Origin: Neobacillus niacini
GTDB lineage: Bacteria > Bacillota > Bacilli > Bacillales > Cytobacillaceae
Direction of reading: 5' to 3'
Length of the DNA stretch: 64,000 nucleotides
Assembly: GCF_023715415.1 (NCBI RefSeq)
Contig: NZ_JAMBOB010000009.1
Coordinates: forward strand, 167,050 to 231,049
The notes below the pieces were generated by a model. The model did not search any database, was not told where the DNA came from, and was given only the letters and a program-made list of their open reading frames with translations. Of this stretch, positions 16,552 through 25,334 are shown piece after piece (the first letter of the stretch is position 1; every line of letters starts with the position of its first letter). The translations under genes and the position numbers were made by a program.

Positions 16552-16571
16552 AGGTAAGTTAATATTTACCT
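16552..16571 (+). promoter_or_regulatory. Inverted repeat, candidate operator of the sialidase promoter
   Basis: AGGTAA and TTACCT are separated by eight bases. They overlap a possible weak promoter (CTGTCA at 16547, TATCAT at 16571). An outer TTGTC/GACAA pair lies just upstream. One of the two RpiR proteins could bind here; I found no second copy at the nanA promoter. Confidence 0.35.
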
Positions 16572-16640
16572 ATCATAATAGAAATCTACCATCATGTAAT
16601 CGAAATAAAGGAAGAAGGAGGTGGCTTTTGTAAAAAGTGA

Positions 16641-16654
16641 TGTAAACGCTATCA
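16641..16654 (+). promoter_or_regulatory. Perfect CcpA cre site in the sialidase leader
   Basis: TGTAAACGCTATCA matches the cre consensus at every position. It lies about 77 bases upstream of the sialidase start and downstream of the probable promoter, so CcpA would act as a roadblock repressor. Confidence 0.8.
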
Positions 16655-16730
16655 GGAAACCATTAGCTCCATCTTGTTTGTAAGAGAAGTAAGGTAATCA
16701 CATCATTATTTAATTGAGGGAGAGATAGTT

Positions 16731-19136
16731 TTGGCGAGGAAATTTTCAATTTTCATGGTTTCATTTCTAATAACGATTTTCGTTTTTGGACAGGACAAAT
16801 ATGTTTCTGCTATGTCATCTGCTAATACACCAGACCCGATTTTACACGTAGAAAACCAAAGGATTAAAGACGGATACTTCACGAACTTAAATAATCAAGT
16901 TGATCAGCTGAAAGGAATGGATGAAGGAACGATTATTGTAAGATTTCAGTATACAGGTTCGTCCATTATGTCCCTTTTTTCTTTAAGTAATAATCAAGTC
17001 AGTGCCGGCCATTTTCATCTATACATTACGCCTTCAGCTATAGGAAGTGAAAATCGCTTTGAGAAACCTGGAGAAACGAAGACGAATGTCCATGTTAATG
17101 CCCAGGTGAAATTAAAAGAAAATCAAGTTCATACCCTTGCGATGGTTGTAGACAAGGAAGAAGGGTATAAGTATTTTTTAGATGGTGAATTAATTAAGGC
17201 AGATACACAGACTCCGAGGAAATTTTTAAGTAACATTTATGCTCCAAACAGCTCACAATTAGGACGGACGGAACGGTCATCAGGCAATCAATATCCATTC
17301 AACGGTAATATTGATTTTGTGAAGGTATTTAATGAGCCGCTTTCTAATGAGGTACTAACAACAATTACTGGGGAAACCAAAGCTAAATCATTAGAAAACC
17401 CGTTACCTGATACAGTAACAAAACCTCTAAGCATTTTTTATCCAGGCTTCATGGATTCAAATAATTACCGAATTCCTGCGTTGCTCTATACTGAAAAAGG
17501 AACACTGATTGCGGGGATTGACCGCCGTGTTGTTCACGGAGGGGATTCTCCAAACAATATCGATGCTGTAATCCGACGAAGCTTTGATCAAGGGCAAACA
17601 TGGGAAGAAGACGGAATTGTCATCAATGATTACCCGGATCAAGCATCTAATATTGACTTGACATTGTTACAGGATAAATCCAATGAAAGAATTTTTACGC
17701 TTGTTGACGGGTTTCCTCATGGAGCTGGACTTATGGGGGGCTTTGGTACAAATGCGTATAAAGGAACTGGTTTTAAAACTGTAGATGGAAAGGTATACAT
17801 GTATTTAAAAGATGAAAATAACAAGGAATACACAATTAGAGAAAATGGAATCGTGTATGACGAAAGTGGAACACGTACTGAATATTCGGTTGATGAAGAT
17901 AGAAATTTATATTTAAAAGGTGAAAAAATAGATAACTATTTCAGCCAAACTTCACCACTAAAACCTTTTAAGACATCTTATCTTGAGCTGTATTATAGTG
18001 ATGATGAAGGAAAAACATGGACAGGACCTATTGATTTAAATGATGAAGTAAAAGAGGAATGGATGATCTTTTTAGGTACAGGTCCAGGAAACGGCATACA
18101 GTTGACCGAGGGACCATATGAAGGAAGACTAGTATTTCCTGTTTATTTTCTAAATGAATATAATAAACAGGCGAGTGCCATTATTTATAGTGATGATCAT
18201 GGAAAAACATGGCACCGCGGGGAATCACCAAACGAAGGCAGGGTAGTAGGAGAAGAGATCATTAATGAAAGATATTTTACTAATAGTGCTCATGAAATTA
18301 CAGAATCACAAGTTGTCGAAATGCCGGACGGCCAGCTAAAATTATTCATGCGAAATTACTCAGGCTATGCACAAATTGCTACAAGCTTTGATGGTGGAGA
18401 AACATGGGAATCTGATGTAGTGACTGAGAAGGCTTTAACGGCACCATACAGTCAAATGTCGGCTATTCGTTATGAAGGACAGGTTGATGGCAAGGAAGCT
18501 GTCATCTTCTCTAGTGCAAGCGATCGTGTTAGTAGAGTAAATGGAACTGTTAAGGTCGGGTTAATTGAGGAAGATGGAACATATGAAAATGGCCGGACAA
18601 AGTATTCTTTTAACTGGAAATATAGCCAGCTTGTTAAAGAAGGTCAATATGGATATTCTAGTCTCACCAACCTATCAAACGGTGATATTGGCTTATTTTA
18701 TGAAGGAACGGCTAATACTGCAATGGATTATATCAAATTTAATATGGATTTCTTAAAATCAGAATGGCAGAGGTACAAACCAGCACCAAAACCAGTAATA
18801 ACCTCATTTAATAGTTTATCTAAAAATCCAATACCGTACCGTCCGGGCGATAAAATTCAAATAGAGGTTGTATTTGATGACTTTGTAATGCTAATTGGGA
18901 ATAAACGCATTAACGGCTTAATAGGAGGCAAGGAAATACAGTTGGACTTAGTCAAAAATACAGATAATTTCCGTTTCATATTTGAAGGAGTTATTCCAAA
19001 TATTAAACCAAGAGCATATACCGCGGAGTTTAAATTGGACAATAATCTTTCTATTTATAATGTTTATGGTGAATTATTTGAGGCAACTGATGAAGCGGCC
19101 GAATACACAGAAAAGATGATCATAAGAGCGGAATAA
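16731..19136 (+). CDS. Secreted sialidase (GH33) with N-terminal lectin-like domain
   Basis: An 801-residue exo-sialidase. A signal peptide (residues 1-29) is followed by a laminin-G/CBM40-like domain (about 35-220), then the GH33 propeller. Visible are the RIP motif YRIPALL (about 245), the GGDSPNN acid-base Asp region (about 263), four Asp boxes (SFDQGQTW, SDDEGKTW, SDDHGKTW and SFDGGETW near 283, 423, 486 and 553) and YGYSSLTNLSNG with the nucleophile Tyr near 640. A beta-rich C-terminal domain (about 680-801) carries no LPXTG or membrane tail, so it is released. The TTG start follows GAGGGAG. Whether it is hydrolytic or a trans-sialidase cannot be told; a mutarotase beside it favours hydrolytic. 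Confidence 0.94.
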   Translation: MARKFSIFMVSFLITIFVFGQDKYVSAMSSANTPDPILHVENQRIKDGYFTNLNNQVDQLKGMDEGTIIVRFQYTGSSIMSLFSLSNNQVSAGHFHLYITPSAIGSENRFEKPGETKTNVHVNAQVKLKENQVHTLAMVVDKEEGYKYFLDGELIKADTQTPRKFLSNIYAPNSSQLGRTERSSGNQYPFNGNIDFVKVFNEPLSNEVLTTITGETKAKSLENPLPDTVTKPLSIFYPGFMDSNNYRIPALLYTEKGTLIAGIDRRVVHGGDSPNNIDAVIRRSFDQGQTWEEDGIVINDYPDQASNIDLTLLQDKSNERIFTLVDGFPHGAGLMGGFGTNAYKGTGFKTVDGKVYMYLKDENNKEYTIRENGIVYDESGTRTEYSVDEDRNLYLKGEKIDNYFSQTSPLKPFKTSYLELYYSDDEGKTWTGPIDLNDEVKEEWMIFLGTGPGNGIQLTEGPYEGRLVFPVYFLNEYNKQASAIIYSDDHGKTWHRGESPNEGRVVGEEIINERYFTNSAHEITESQVVEMPDGQLKLFMRNYSGYAQIATSFDGGETWESDVVTEKALTAPYSQMSAIRYEGQVDGKEAVIFSSASDRVSRVNGTVKVGLIEEDGTYENGRTKYSFNWKYSQLVKEGQYGYSSLTNLSNGDIGLFYEGTANTAMDYIKFNMDFLKSEWQRYKPAPKPVITSFNSLSKNPIPYRPGDKIQIEVVFDDFVMLIGNKRINGLIGGKEIQLDLVKNTDNFRFIFEGVIPNIKPRAYTAEFKLDNNLSIYNVYGELFEATDEAAEYTEKMIIRAE

Positions 19137-19150
19137 ATTAAGTACCAGAG

Positions 19151-19191
19151 CTGTTACGAAAAGTCATACAATATTGATCTATTCGTAACAG
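19151..19191 (+). terminator. Terminator of the sialidase gene
   Basis: CTGTTACGAA pairs with TTCGTAACAG (10 pairs), followed by TTTCTTCT. Confidence 0.8.
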
Positions 19192-19319
19192 TTTCTTCTA
19201 ATACTAAAATTATTTCTATAAAACTCTGGGCATTACATTATGTCCACTCTATAATTTAAACATCAGCTTCTTGTATTATAAAATTGGAATGCTGTTTTCA
19301 AATTTTGGAGGTGGATGAG

Positions 19320-20168
19320 ATGACCATGAACCCTATGAATACAATGAAAGGTGTAAAACCGTCCATTGTAATGGAGCAAAATAAGCATACATTTACGAAA
19401 TCAGAAAATAAAATTTATGAATACATTAGAGATCATACTCAACAGGTGCTCTATCATTCTTTAACAGAGTTATCAGAGGCTAGCGGTGCAGCGGAAGCAA
19501 CAGTTTTACGTTTTTTTAGAAAACTTGGATTTAAAGGGTTTCAGGATTTTAAGTTTTTGTTAGCACAAGAAAACTTGTTGACAGCACAAAAAGATAGCCA
19601 TGAAACCATCATTAAAAAAGTAAGAAATAATATGGTACAAGCAATAAATGAGTCATCTGAAATTATCAGCTTAAAAGATTTGCAAGCTGGAATAGACATG
19701 ATCAATCAATCGGATGATGTAGTGATATTTGGGATTGGATCTTCAGGAATAGCTGGGTTAGATATGCAAAATCGCTTAATGAGAATTGGAAAACATGCTA
19801 GTGTTGTCACTGACTCACATTTTCAAATCATGAGAGCATCGTGTATGAAGGAGAACTCGATTGTCATTGCTATTAGTCATACAGGCAGTACAAAAGATAT
19901 TGTTGATGCTGTAGAAATTGCGAAGGAAAATAAAGCTAAAGTGATTGCCTTAACTAGTTATGTTAAATCTCCATTAACAAGGTTTGCTGATTTAGTATTA
20001 TTGTCGTCCGCTAAGGATAGTCCATTAGATAGTGGATCATTAGTATCTAAAATCTCTCAATTGTATCTTATTGACCTCCTATGTACCGGACTTGCTATGC
20101 AAAATTTTGAAAACGCAAAATCAATTAACATGAAAACATCTAAAAATTTATCAAGTAAGCTTTACTAG
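19320..20168 (+). CDS. Second RpiR/MurR family regulator
   Basis: A 282-residue RpiR-type regulator with an N-terminal HTH (FTKSENKIYEYIRD, then GAAEATVLRFFRKLGFKGFQDFK) and a SIS domain (VVIFGIGSSGIAGL, IVIAISHTGSTKDI). It is a paralogue of the regulator at 15433, with the same architecture but clearly diverged. GGAGGTG at 19307-19313 sets ATG 19320; the upstream in-frame ATG 19284 lacks a site. It probably controls the sialidase and nanM module, perhaps sensing a different intermediate (inference). Confidence 0.9.
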   Translation: MTMNPMNTMKGVKPSIVMEQNKHTFTKSENKIYEYIRDHTQQVLYHSLTELSEASGAAEATVLRFFRKLGFKGFQDFKFLLAQENLLTAQKDSHETIIKKVRNNMVQAINESSEIISLKDLQAGIDMINQSDDVVIFGIGSSGIAGLDMQNRLMRIGKHASVVTDSHFQIMRASCMKENSIVIAISHTGSTKDIVDAVEIAKENKAKVIALTSYVKSPLTRFADLVLLSSAKDSPLDSGSLVSKISQLYLIDLLCTGLAMQNFENAKSINMKTSKNLSSKLY

Positions 20169-20240
20169 GATTTTTTGTAGGGTCAGAGAAAATAAATAGT
20201 TTCAGATAATTAGATTTCAACAATACGGGGAGGAATTGTC

Positions 20241-21386
20241 TTGAAAAAATATTTGATAGCAGCAATTGCATTAATGCTCTCTATAGGAGCATTTATCGGG
20301 GTCAAAGCAAGCGCTTCCGAAAATGTAAAATCAGTCGAAAGAATAGCATGGGAACATGCAGGAGAGTTGGAGGCACAAAAGGGATATGAAAAGAATATAG
20401 GAACAGCTGGAGTGTTATCAGGTTCTTATAAAAATTATTTAATCGTAGGAGGAGGAGCGAATTTTCCTTATGAAACCGTATTAAATGGGGGGACAAAGGA
20501 ACATTACTCTGATATATATGTATTTAAAAAGGGTAAAAATAAATTAACTATGGTAGAACATACTAATCTTGATCATAAGATAGGATATGGATCTTCCATC
20601 ACTACAGATAAAGGGATTTACTATATTGGAGGAAGTCCAGATAAAGAATATGCAGACGATATTCTGTTCCTAACCATTGATAAAAATAAAAAATTGAGCG
20701 TAGAAAAAATAGGAGATCTGCCATTTACGATAAGTGATGGTATCGCAGTTGAGAAAGATGGAAAATTGTATATTGGACTTGGTAAGCAAAATGGACAAAA
20801 TAGTAATAAATTATATGAATATGATTTAACAACTTCTGCAACTAGAGAATTAGCATCAATACCAGGAGAAAGTGCTAGAAATCAAAGTGTAGCTCAACTA
20901 TTAAATGGAAGCATATATGTATTTAGTGGTGGAGGCTCAACTGCTTATACTGATGGGTATAAATATGATATAGAAAAAAATACATGGTCAAAAGTTTCAT
21001 CAGTAAAAGTGGATGAAAAAGAAATTTCTTTACTAGGAGCAAATTCAGTAAAATTAAATAATGATGAAATGCTGGTAATTGGAGGCTTCAATAAAGAAAT
21101 TTATGATAATGCAGTTAAAAATTTAGGTACATTAACAGGAGAAGAATTAGCAGCTTTTAGAACTAAATATTTTAATGCTGATCCTCATGAGTTTAATTGG
21201 AATAAACATATTTTAATATATAATGCAAAAAATGATACTTGGAGATCGATAGGAAAGGTTCCATTTGATGCACCTTGTGGCGAAGGCTTAGTATTAATGG
21301 ATAAAAATATTTTTTCTATAAATGGAGAAATAAAACCTGGAGTAAGAACAAATGCAATTTATTCAGGAACAATACTCAACAATTAA
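20241..21386 (+). CDS. nanM: Exported N-acetylneuraminate mutarotase (NanM-like Kelch protein)
   Basis: A 381-residue protein with a signal peptide (residues 1-26, cut near VKASAS) and Kelch-type propeller repeats (YLIVGGGANFPYE, IYYIGGSPD, IYVFSGGGSTAYTDG, MLVIGGFN). It matches the cyclically permuted mutarotase family that speeds conversion of alpha- to beta-sialic acid, the anomer taken up by transporters. Start is TTG behind GGGGAGG. The gene is much richer in A/T than its neighbours, with AAA/ATA/TTA codons dominating, which suggests transfer from a very AT-rich donor. It acts outside the membrane, next to the sialidase product. Confidence 0.88.
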   Translation: MKKYLIAAIALMLSIGAFIGVKASASENVKSVERIAWEHAGELEAQKGYEKNIGTAGVLSGSYKNYLIVGGGANFPYETVLNGGTKEHYSDIYVFKKGKNKLTMVEHTNLDHKIGYGSSITTDKGIYYIGGSPDKEYADDILFLTIDKNKKLSVEKIGDLPFTISDGIAVEKDGKLYIGLGKQNGQNSNKLYEYDLTTSATRELASIPGESARNQSVAQLLNGSIYVFSGGGSTAYTDGYKYDIEKNTWSKVSSVKVDEKEISLLGANSVKLNNDEMLVIGGFNKEIYDNAVKNLGTLTGEELAAFRTKYFNADPHEFNWNKHILIYNAKNDTWRSIGKVPFDAPCGEGLVLMDKNIFSINGEIKPGVRTNAIYSGTILNN

Positions 21387-21488
21387 ATTATTTCTAGATA
21401 TATTGATAGTTAATTAACTAGAATAGCCGACACGAACAACCAGACAATTAGAAGATTTGATGTAAGGGCAGCAAAGATATTGAAGAAG

Positions 21489-21512
21489 CAGCCAAATCGA
21501 ATGATTTGGCTG
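21489..21512 (+). terminator. Terminator of nanM
   Basis: CAGCCAAATC pairs with GATTTGGCTG around a GAAT loop (10 perfect pairs), followed by TTTG. Confidence 0.85.
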
Positions 21513-21526
21513 TTTGCATACATCAA

Positions 21527-21774
21527 ACTTGATTCTTTTTATAGTAGTTATTTAGCGCTCTCAAAAAAATGTTGCTGATTTTAATGAGGATATCAATGAG
21601 CGGGTTAAAGATGTAAATGATGAAGTATCAAAAATGTAGTATCGAACCTCTGCTTATCTATAACAGGTACTTATGCTCTCTTCACTCGTACAATTGAGCA
21701 ATTTATATCGAAAAGTAGCTGAAAAGCTGGTCGACGAGATTGTTGTTGAAAAAGAAGGAAAGCGTCATAGATGA
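21527..21774 (+). pseudogene. Decayed 3' fragment of a DUF1836 gene
   Basis: This stretch aligns with the 3' third of the intact DUF1836 gene (8194-8784) at roughly 80% base identity, down to the last codons (GGAAAGCGTCATAGATGA versus GGAAAGCGGCACCGTTGA). In-frame stops occur at 21637 (TAG) and 21661 (TAA), and the 5' two thirds are missing. It forms the right edge of the sialidase/nanM module, opposite the hemolysin III fragment. Confidence 0.88.
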
Positions 21775-21782
21775 TATGACGC
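21762..21782 (-). terminator. Hairpin ending the beta-helix gene
   Basis: GCGTCATA pairs with TATGACGC around a five-base loop. On the minus strand it is followed by a T-rich run. It overlaps the stop codons of both the minus-strand gene and the DUF1836 fragment. Confidence 0.7.
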
Positions 21783-23342
21783 ATTTTCTAGTTCGTTTAC
21801 TTGTTGTACGTGAATGTCTTCTACATCTATACCTATATCAATAGCCTTTGGGGCAGATTCACAAACCTCAACATTATTTATAGAGACAGAATCAGCCCGA
21901 TTTTCTCTTCCATAAACCTTTATATCGGCACTAGCACTTTTGAAACCCTTAAGAGAAATATTATTTAATACCACATTCCTAGCTCGATACTGTACAGCGA
22001 TAACTGGGTTCCCTTTATAGTCGTAATCCGGGTCACCAATCAATGTAAAATGATTGATTACGACATTTTTATATGCAGAGACAACCAATCCACGTGGCGT
22101 CGAATCTTTATAAAGTTCAGTAAAAACAGGATTAATGGCTGCAAGATTTATAGCAGTAATATTGTATGCCGATTTTGATTCGGTATCTGTGCTTATGTGG
22201 TGACCGATATGGCGGAAGTTATAGGATCGATTATCATTTACAGAAATATGACCGATAATTTTTACATTCGAGGCAGCAGAGGAATTTTGATGTGCCTTAC
22301 TTTCAATGCCTCCGAAGCACCTCGTTGTTGAGTTATTAACCAAGAGAACATTTCTTGAACCATCATCCACTTCAATCCCATTTGAATTTGAAAAACCTTC
22401 CTGATGGGCACGACCGCTCGGGTCACACATATGGGAATGAGAGATGAAAATATAGTCGCTATGGTGAGTCGTAATCCCGTCATCTCCAAAACCATAACCA
22501 GTTAAACCATCCAGCCAAACATATCTACTCCCGCCACAAGCACGAAATCCATCTCCAGCATAATTGTATAAAGTTGAGGAAATATCAAAGCAGTGGAGTC
22601 CTGGATTCACACCTTCAACATCCTTCACCCAGCCATACTCGACATTCGCATACGTTAAACAACTAGAATGATTGCCCCAGGTACTCGTCTTTTTAGCATC
22701 CCCAAGCCTTTCGACATTCCAATCAAGCGTCATTCCCTTAACAAATATATGATGATTTCCTCTCCAATGGTTGGCATTGGTAATTAATACAGTTCCCTTT
22801 GGAGCCGTATGATGTAATTTGATCGTGGTCTTACTTTTACCAGCCCCAATGAGATAGGTCCAAGATGGCAAAACTATTCCTTTTGTAATAAAGATGCCCT
22901 CAGGAATGTTTACTTTAACGAATCCCTTTCCAATCGCTCTTTTAAAAGCGGCTGTATTATCTGTTCTTCCATCCCCAACCCCGCCATAATCCTCAATATT
23001 TACTTCCCTAGTCAATCTACTCATTAAAACTTCATACTCTTTATCTAGCTCCAGCTTCCATTCAGGATACACATCCCCTTTAGAATCAACGTAAATCTGT
23101 GTAGGTTCCAAAAGGCTATAGGGCTTGGCAAATAATCGAAACAGTCTCTCTATGATTTTTTTCGAAAAAGGAACGGAGATGGGTGTCATGTTGAATTGTG
23201 CCGCAGGCTCATTCACCTGGCATTGCTGGAAAAGCTGTTCTGTCTCTGATATGGCTTTTTCTATATCAAGATGTTTACCGGAAATCTCCGAAAGCAGTCC
23301 CCCATTGTCTCGTGGTTCATGGAATTTATTGAAATTCATCAC
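21765..23342 (-). CDS. Right-handed beta-helix (pectate lyase / GH28-related) protein
   Basis: A 525-residue protein. After about 110 residues of unassigned N terminus it has the Pectate_lyase_3 start VNIEDYGGVGDGRTDNTAAF and parallel beta-helix repeats with stacked N/V/I positions (VVINHFTLIG, NVVLNNISLKG, SVSINNVEV). Such folds occur in polysaccharide lyases/hydrolases and phage tail spikes. No signal peptide is seen, so secretion is unclear. The C-terminal codons run into the DUF1836 scar, hinting that this end was reshaped by the same rearrangement. The substrate is unknown. Confidence 0.75.
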   Translation of the reverse strand: MMNFNKFHEPRDNGGLLSEISGKHLDIEKAISETEQLFQQCQVNEPAAQFNMTPISVPFSKKIIERLFRLFAKPYSLLEPTQIYVDSKGDVYPEWKLELDKEYEVLMSRLTREVNIEDYGGVGDGRTDNTAAFKRAIGKGFVKVNIPEGIFITKGIVLPSWTYLIGAGKSKTTIKLHHTAPKGTVLITNANHWRGNHHIFVKGMTLDWNVERLGDAKKTSTWGNHSSCLTYANVEYGWVKDVEGVNPGLHCFDISSTLYNYAGDGFRACGGSRYVWLDGLTGYGFGDDGITTHHSDYIFISHSHMCDPSGRAHQEGFSNSNGIEVDDGSRNVLLVNNSTTRCFGGIESKAHQNSSAASNVKIIGHISVNDNRSYNFRHIGHHISTDTESKSAYNITAINLAAINPVFTELYKDSTPRGLVVSAYKNVVINHFTLIGDPDYDYKGNPVIAVQYRARNVVLNNISLKGFKSASADIKVYGRENRADSVSINNVEVCESAPKAIDIGIDVEDIHVQQVNELENASYHL

Positions 23343-23439
23343 TTTTCTTCACTCCAAGATAAAAACAGTATAAAACTATTATTGCCTTTTTAGGTGGAAA
23401 AGCTCTAGTAAAGTGGAAACAGCCCATTATTCTATATCT

Positions 23440-24186
23440 CTAAAGATAGAATCCTGCTGCTAACATCCCTATAGGAAAGCTTCCTGCAATAAAAAGCCTC
23501 GATATACTAACCTTTCCATATAAGATAACGGTTCCAATTTTTTGATCCCACGTAGACATTCCATGACCCTTTAGGTCCCGGTAGGAAAAAAAGAAGCAAA
23601 TAAAATTTACTATAGGGATTCCAAATCCCATACCGGCAGCACTAACAAAAATGCTTCGTTTGAAGGCGGTTTTGAAATTGAGTTTTTCACCATTTAGGCT
23701 TTTAATCTTAGTATTTAAGAAAGCCCTTCCAAAAGTATTGCCGAAAATTGCAATGATGGCAGGCTCAACAATAATCCAGAGATTCAAACTTATGATAAAT
23801 ATATATAAATTTGAGAATTCCGCAACGAATGCTGGAAATAAAATAGATACAAATAGAATGAAAAGTATTGAAAATAAGCAAAGGTCCAAAAACCTAGCAA
23901 GGTATCGTACATAGGGTCTTCCATGAGGATAGGTTGCTTCTTCGTATTCTTCTTTTGTTTTAAACTTATCTGGGAGTAAGTGAATTCTAGTGGATTCAAA
24001 AATACTGTCTGTAAAAACATCAAGACTTTTTGCCGTTTGCCAGCTGTTCATTGATTTGTTCCAAACAAAGGTGTCACCTGAGAGTACTTTCTGTTCTAAT
24101 AACTTCTGTAATTCAAATAGGCATACAGGACCTTGCTGTTGCGAATCCTTAATAAAAAACCAAATATTTTCCTTATTTGATTCCAT
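23440..24186 (-). CDS. RDD family membrane protein with N-terminal GYF_2 domain
   Basis: A 248-residue protein. Residues 1-55 form a GYF_2 (DUF4339) domain: WFFIKDSQQQGPVCLFELQ..., then ....FVWNKSMNSWQTA. An RDD membrane domain follows with ....RPYVRYLARFLDLCLF (the R/D/D signature), several membrane helices and a basic loop. GYF_2 is thought to mediate protein binding; RDD proteins are of mostly unknown function, some linked to ion transport. It is divergent from the DUF3892 gene. Confidence 0.82.
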   Translation of the reverse strand: MESNKENIWFFIKDSQQQGPVCLFELQKLLEQKVLSGDTFVWNKSMNSWQTAKSLDVFTDSIFESTRIHLLPDKFKTKEEYEEATYPHGRPYVRYLARFLDLCLFSILFILFVSILFPAFVAEFSNLYIFIISLNLWIIVEPAIIAIFGNTFGRAFLNTKIKSLNGEKLNFKTAFKRSIFVSAAGMGFGIPIVNFICFFFSYRDLKGHGMSTWDQKIGTVILYGKVSISRLFIAGSFPIGMLAAGFYL

Positions 24187-24313
24187 TTGATCGCCCCCAA
24201 TTAGGTAAATTATACCACGTGCGGTTTATGACCTTTTTTGTCAGTTTTGTGTATTTTGTATATTTTTTCACCAATAGCTTAAAAATACTAACATACGTTC
24301 GGAGGTGGATGTT

Positions 24314-24628
24314 ATGGAAGGTAAGAATTATGAGGAAATTTATGAAGAGTACAAGCATCAAAGTGAGCAGCAGGCCCAGGTAGAGGCAGCTAACAGCAAT
24401 CCTGAAGGAAAGGAGGAATTTGTAGCCGTTAGAAAAAATGATGATGGAGATATTATTGCGTTTAAAACAAGCTCAGGAAGAGAACTGGATTACATTACAG
24501 CTTTAACGGAAGCGAAATCAGGACAAATTGCCCGTGTTGATGTTTTTCATAAATACGGAAGAGATATTATTCGCAGTGAACCGGATGGGATAAAAGAAAA
24601 CAATCTTGACAGACTGCCTGAGTTTTAG
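24314..24628 (+). CDS. DUF3892 domain protein
   Basis: A 104-residue soluble protein. The C-terminal half (EEFVAVRKNDDGDIIAFKTSSGRELDY..ALTEAKSGQIARVDVFHKYGRDIIRSEPDG) matches DUF3892; the first 30 residues are acidic and Gln-rich. Function is unknown. GGAGGTGG at 24301-24308 sets ATG 24314. A terminator follows, so it is a single-gene unit. Confidence 0.8.
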   Translation: MEGKNYEEIYEEYKHQSEQQAQVEAANSNPEGKEEFVAVRKNDDGDIIAFKTSSGRELDYITALTEAKSGQIARVDVFHKYGRDIIRSEPDGIKENNLDRLPEF

Positions 24629-24638
24629 TTTCGTTAGT

Positions 24639-24668
24639 GGAGTGGCACAAAGAGGCCGCTCCCTTTTT
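24639..24668 (+). terminator. Terminator after DUF3892 gene
   Basis: GGAGTGGC pairs with GCCGCTCC (one G-T), followed by CTTTTT. Confidence 0.75.
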
Positions 24669-24747
24669 CCTTTCATTAGAAAAAGGATTTTTACCACTTT
24701 TATGGAATATAATGAGTTAAAAAAGTGATTTTTAGGGGGGAAAGAGA

Positions 24748-25077
24748 GTGAAGACTTTGAGATTAATAGGGGCTTATAGCGGGATTGGAAGTCTTATATT
24801 TTGTAGTTTTATTTTATTATATAACCCTTATACTCATTCAAGCGTAGAAGCAGATGTCTTCACTTCGTTTACTGTTATGTACTTAATTCCTGTTTCATTG
24901 GCTATCTACGCAAGCATTTTCATCAAACCAAAACTGCTTATACTTTGTTCCCTCTGGGCACTACCGCTCAGTTTATATTGTTTAGCAACTCCAGGCGTAT
25001 TTAAATTTCTTATTATTTCACCTATTCTATCCTTTATTGTAGGAATATTAATGTTCAAGAATAAGAGAACTAACTAG
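24748..25077 (+). CDS. Small integral membrane protein, unknown
   Basis: A 109-residue protein with about four hydrophobic helices (residues about 5-24, 38-56, 62-80, 84-104). I do not recognise a family. The GTG start follows GGGGGGAAAGAG. It is the first of three small membrane-protein genes separated by at most 17 bases, which suggests a shared transcript. Confidence 0.65.
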   Translation: MKTLRLIGAYSGIGSLIFCSFILLYNPYTHSSVEADVFTSFTVMYLIPVSLAIYASIFIKPKLLILCSLWALPLSLYCLATPGVFKFLIISPILSFIVGILMFKNKRTN

Positions 25078-25094
25078 AGAAAAAGGGGAAGATT

Positions 25095-25334
25095 ATGTTT
25101 TTTTTACTTCTAACTGGAATGATTATTTCTTTTGTGGTAGGTGTTGTGTTTTTACTAAACGGTGAAATGGTGTTTGGCATAATTGCTTTGACAGCAGGTA
25201 TTTTGTTGCTGCTGTTTGTACTATTTTATTATGGAAAGAAAAAGTATCGAAAAAAGAAGAAGCTAGATTGTACGCCAGACTGCCCAGATTTTGATTGCGG
25301 ACCAGATTGTGATGGAGGACCAAATTGTGATTAA
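25095..25334 (+). CDS. Small membrane protein with Cys/Asp-rich tail
   Basis: A 79-residue protein. Two membrane helices (residues about 1-22 and 25-47) are followed by a Lys/Arg-rich linker and a tail with five Cys in the pattern C-x3-C-x4-C-x3-C-x5-C, interleaved with Asp and Pro. The basic stretch before the tail suggests that the tail is cytosolic (positive-inside rule). Such a tail could bind a metal or iron-sulphur centre, but no family is recognised. AAAGGGGAAG precedes the ATG. The next gene starts inside its last codons. Confidence 0.65.
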   Translation: MFFLLLTGMIISFVVGVVFLLNGEMVFGIIALTAGILLLLFVLFYYGKKKYRKKKKLDCTPDCPDFDCGPDCDGGPNCD

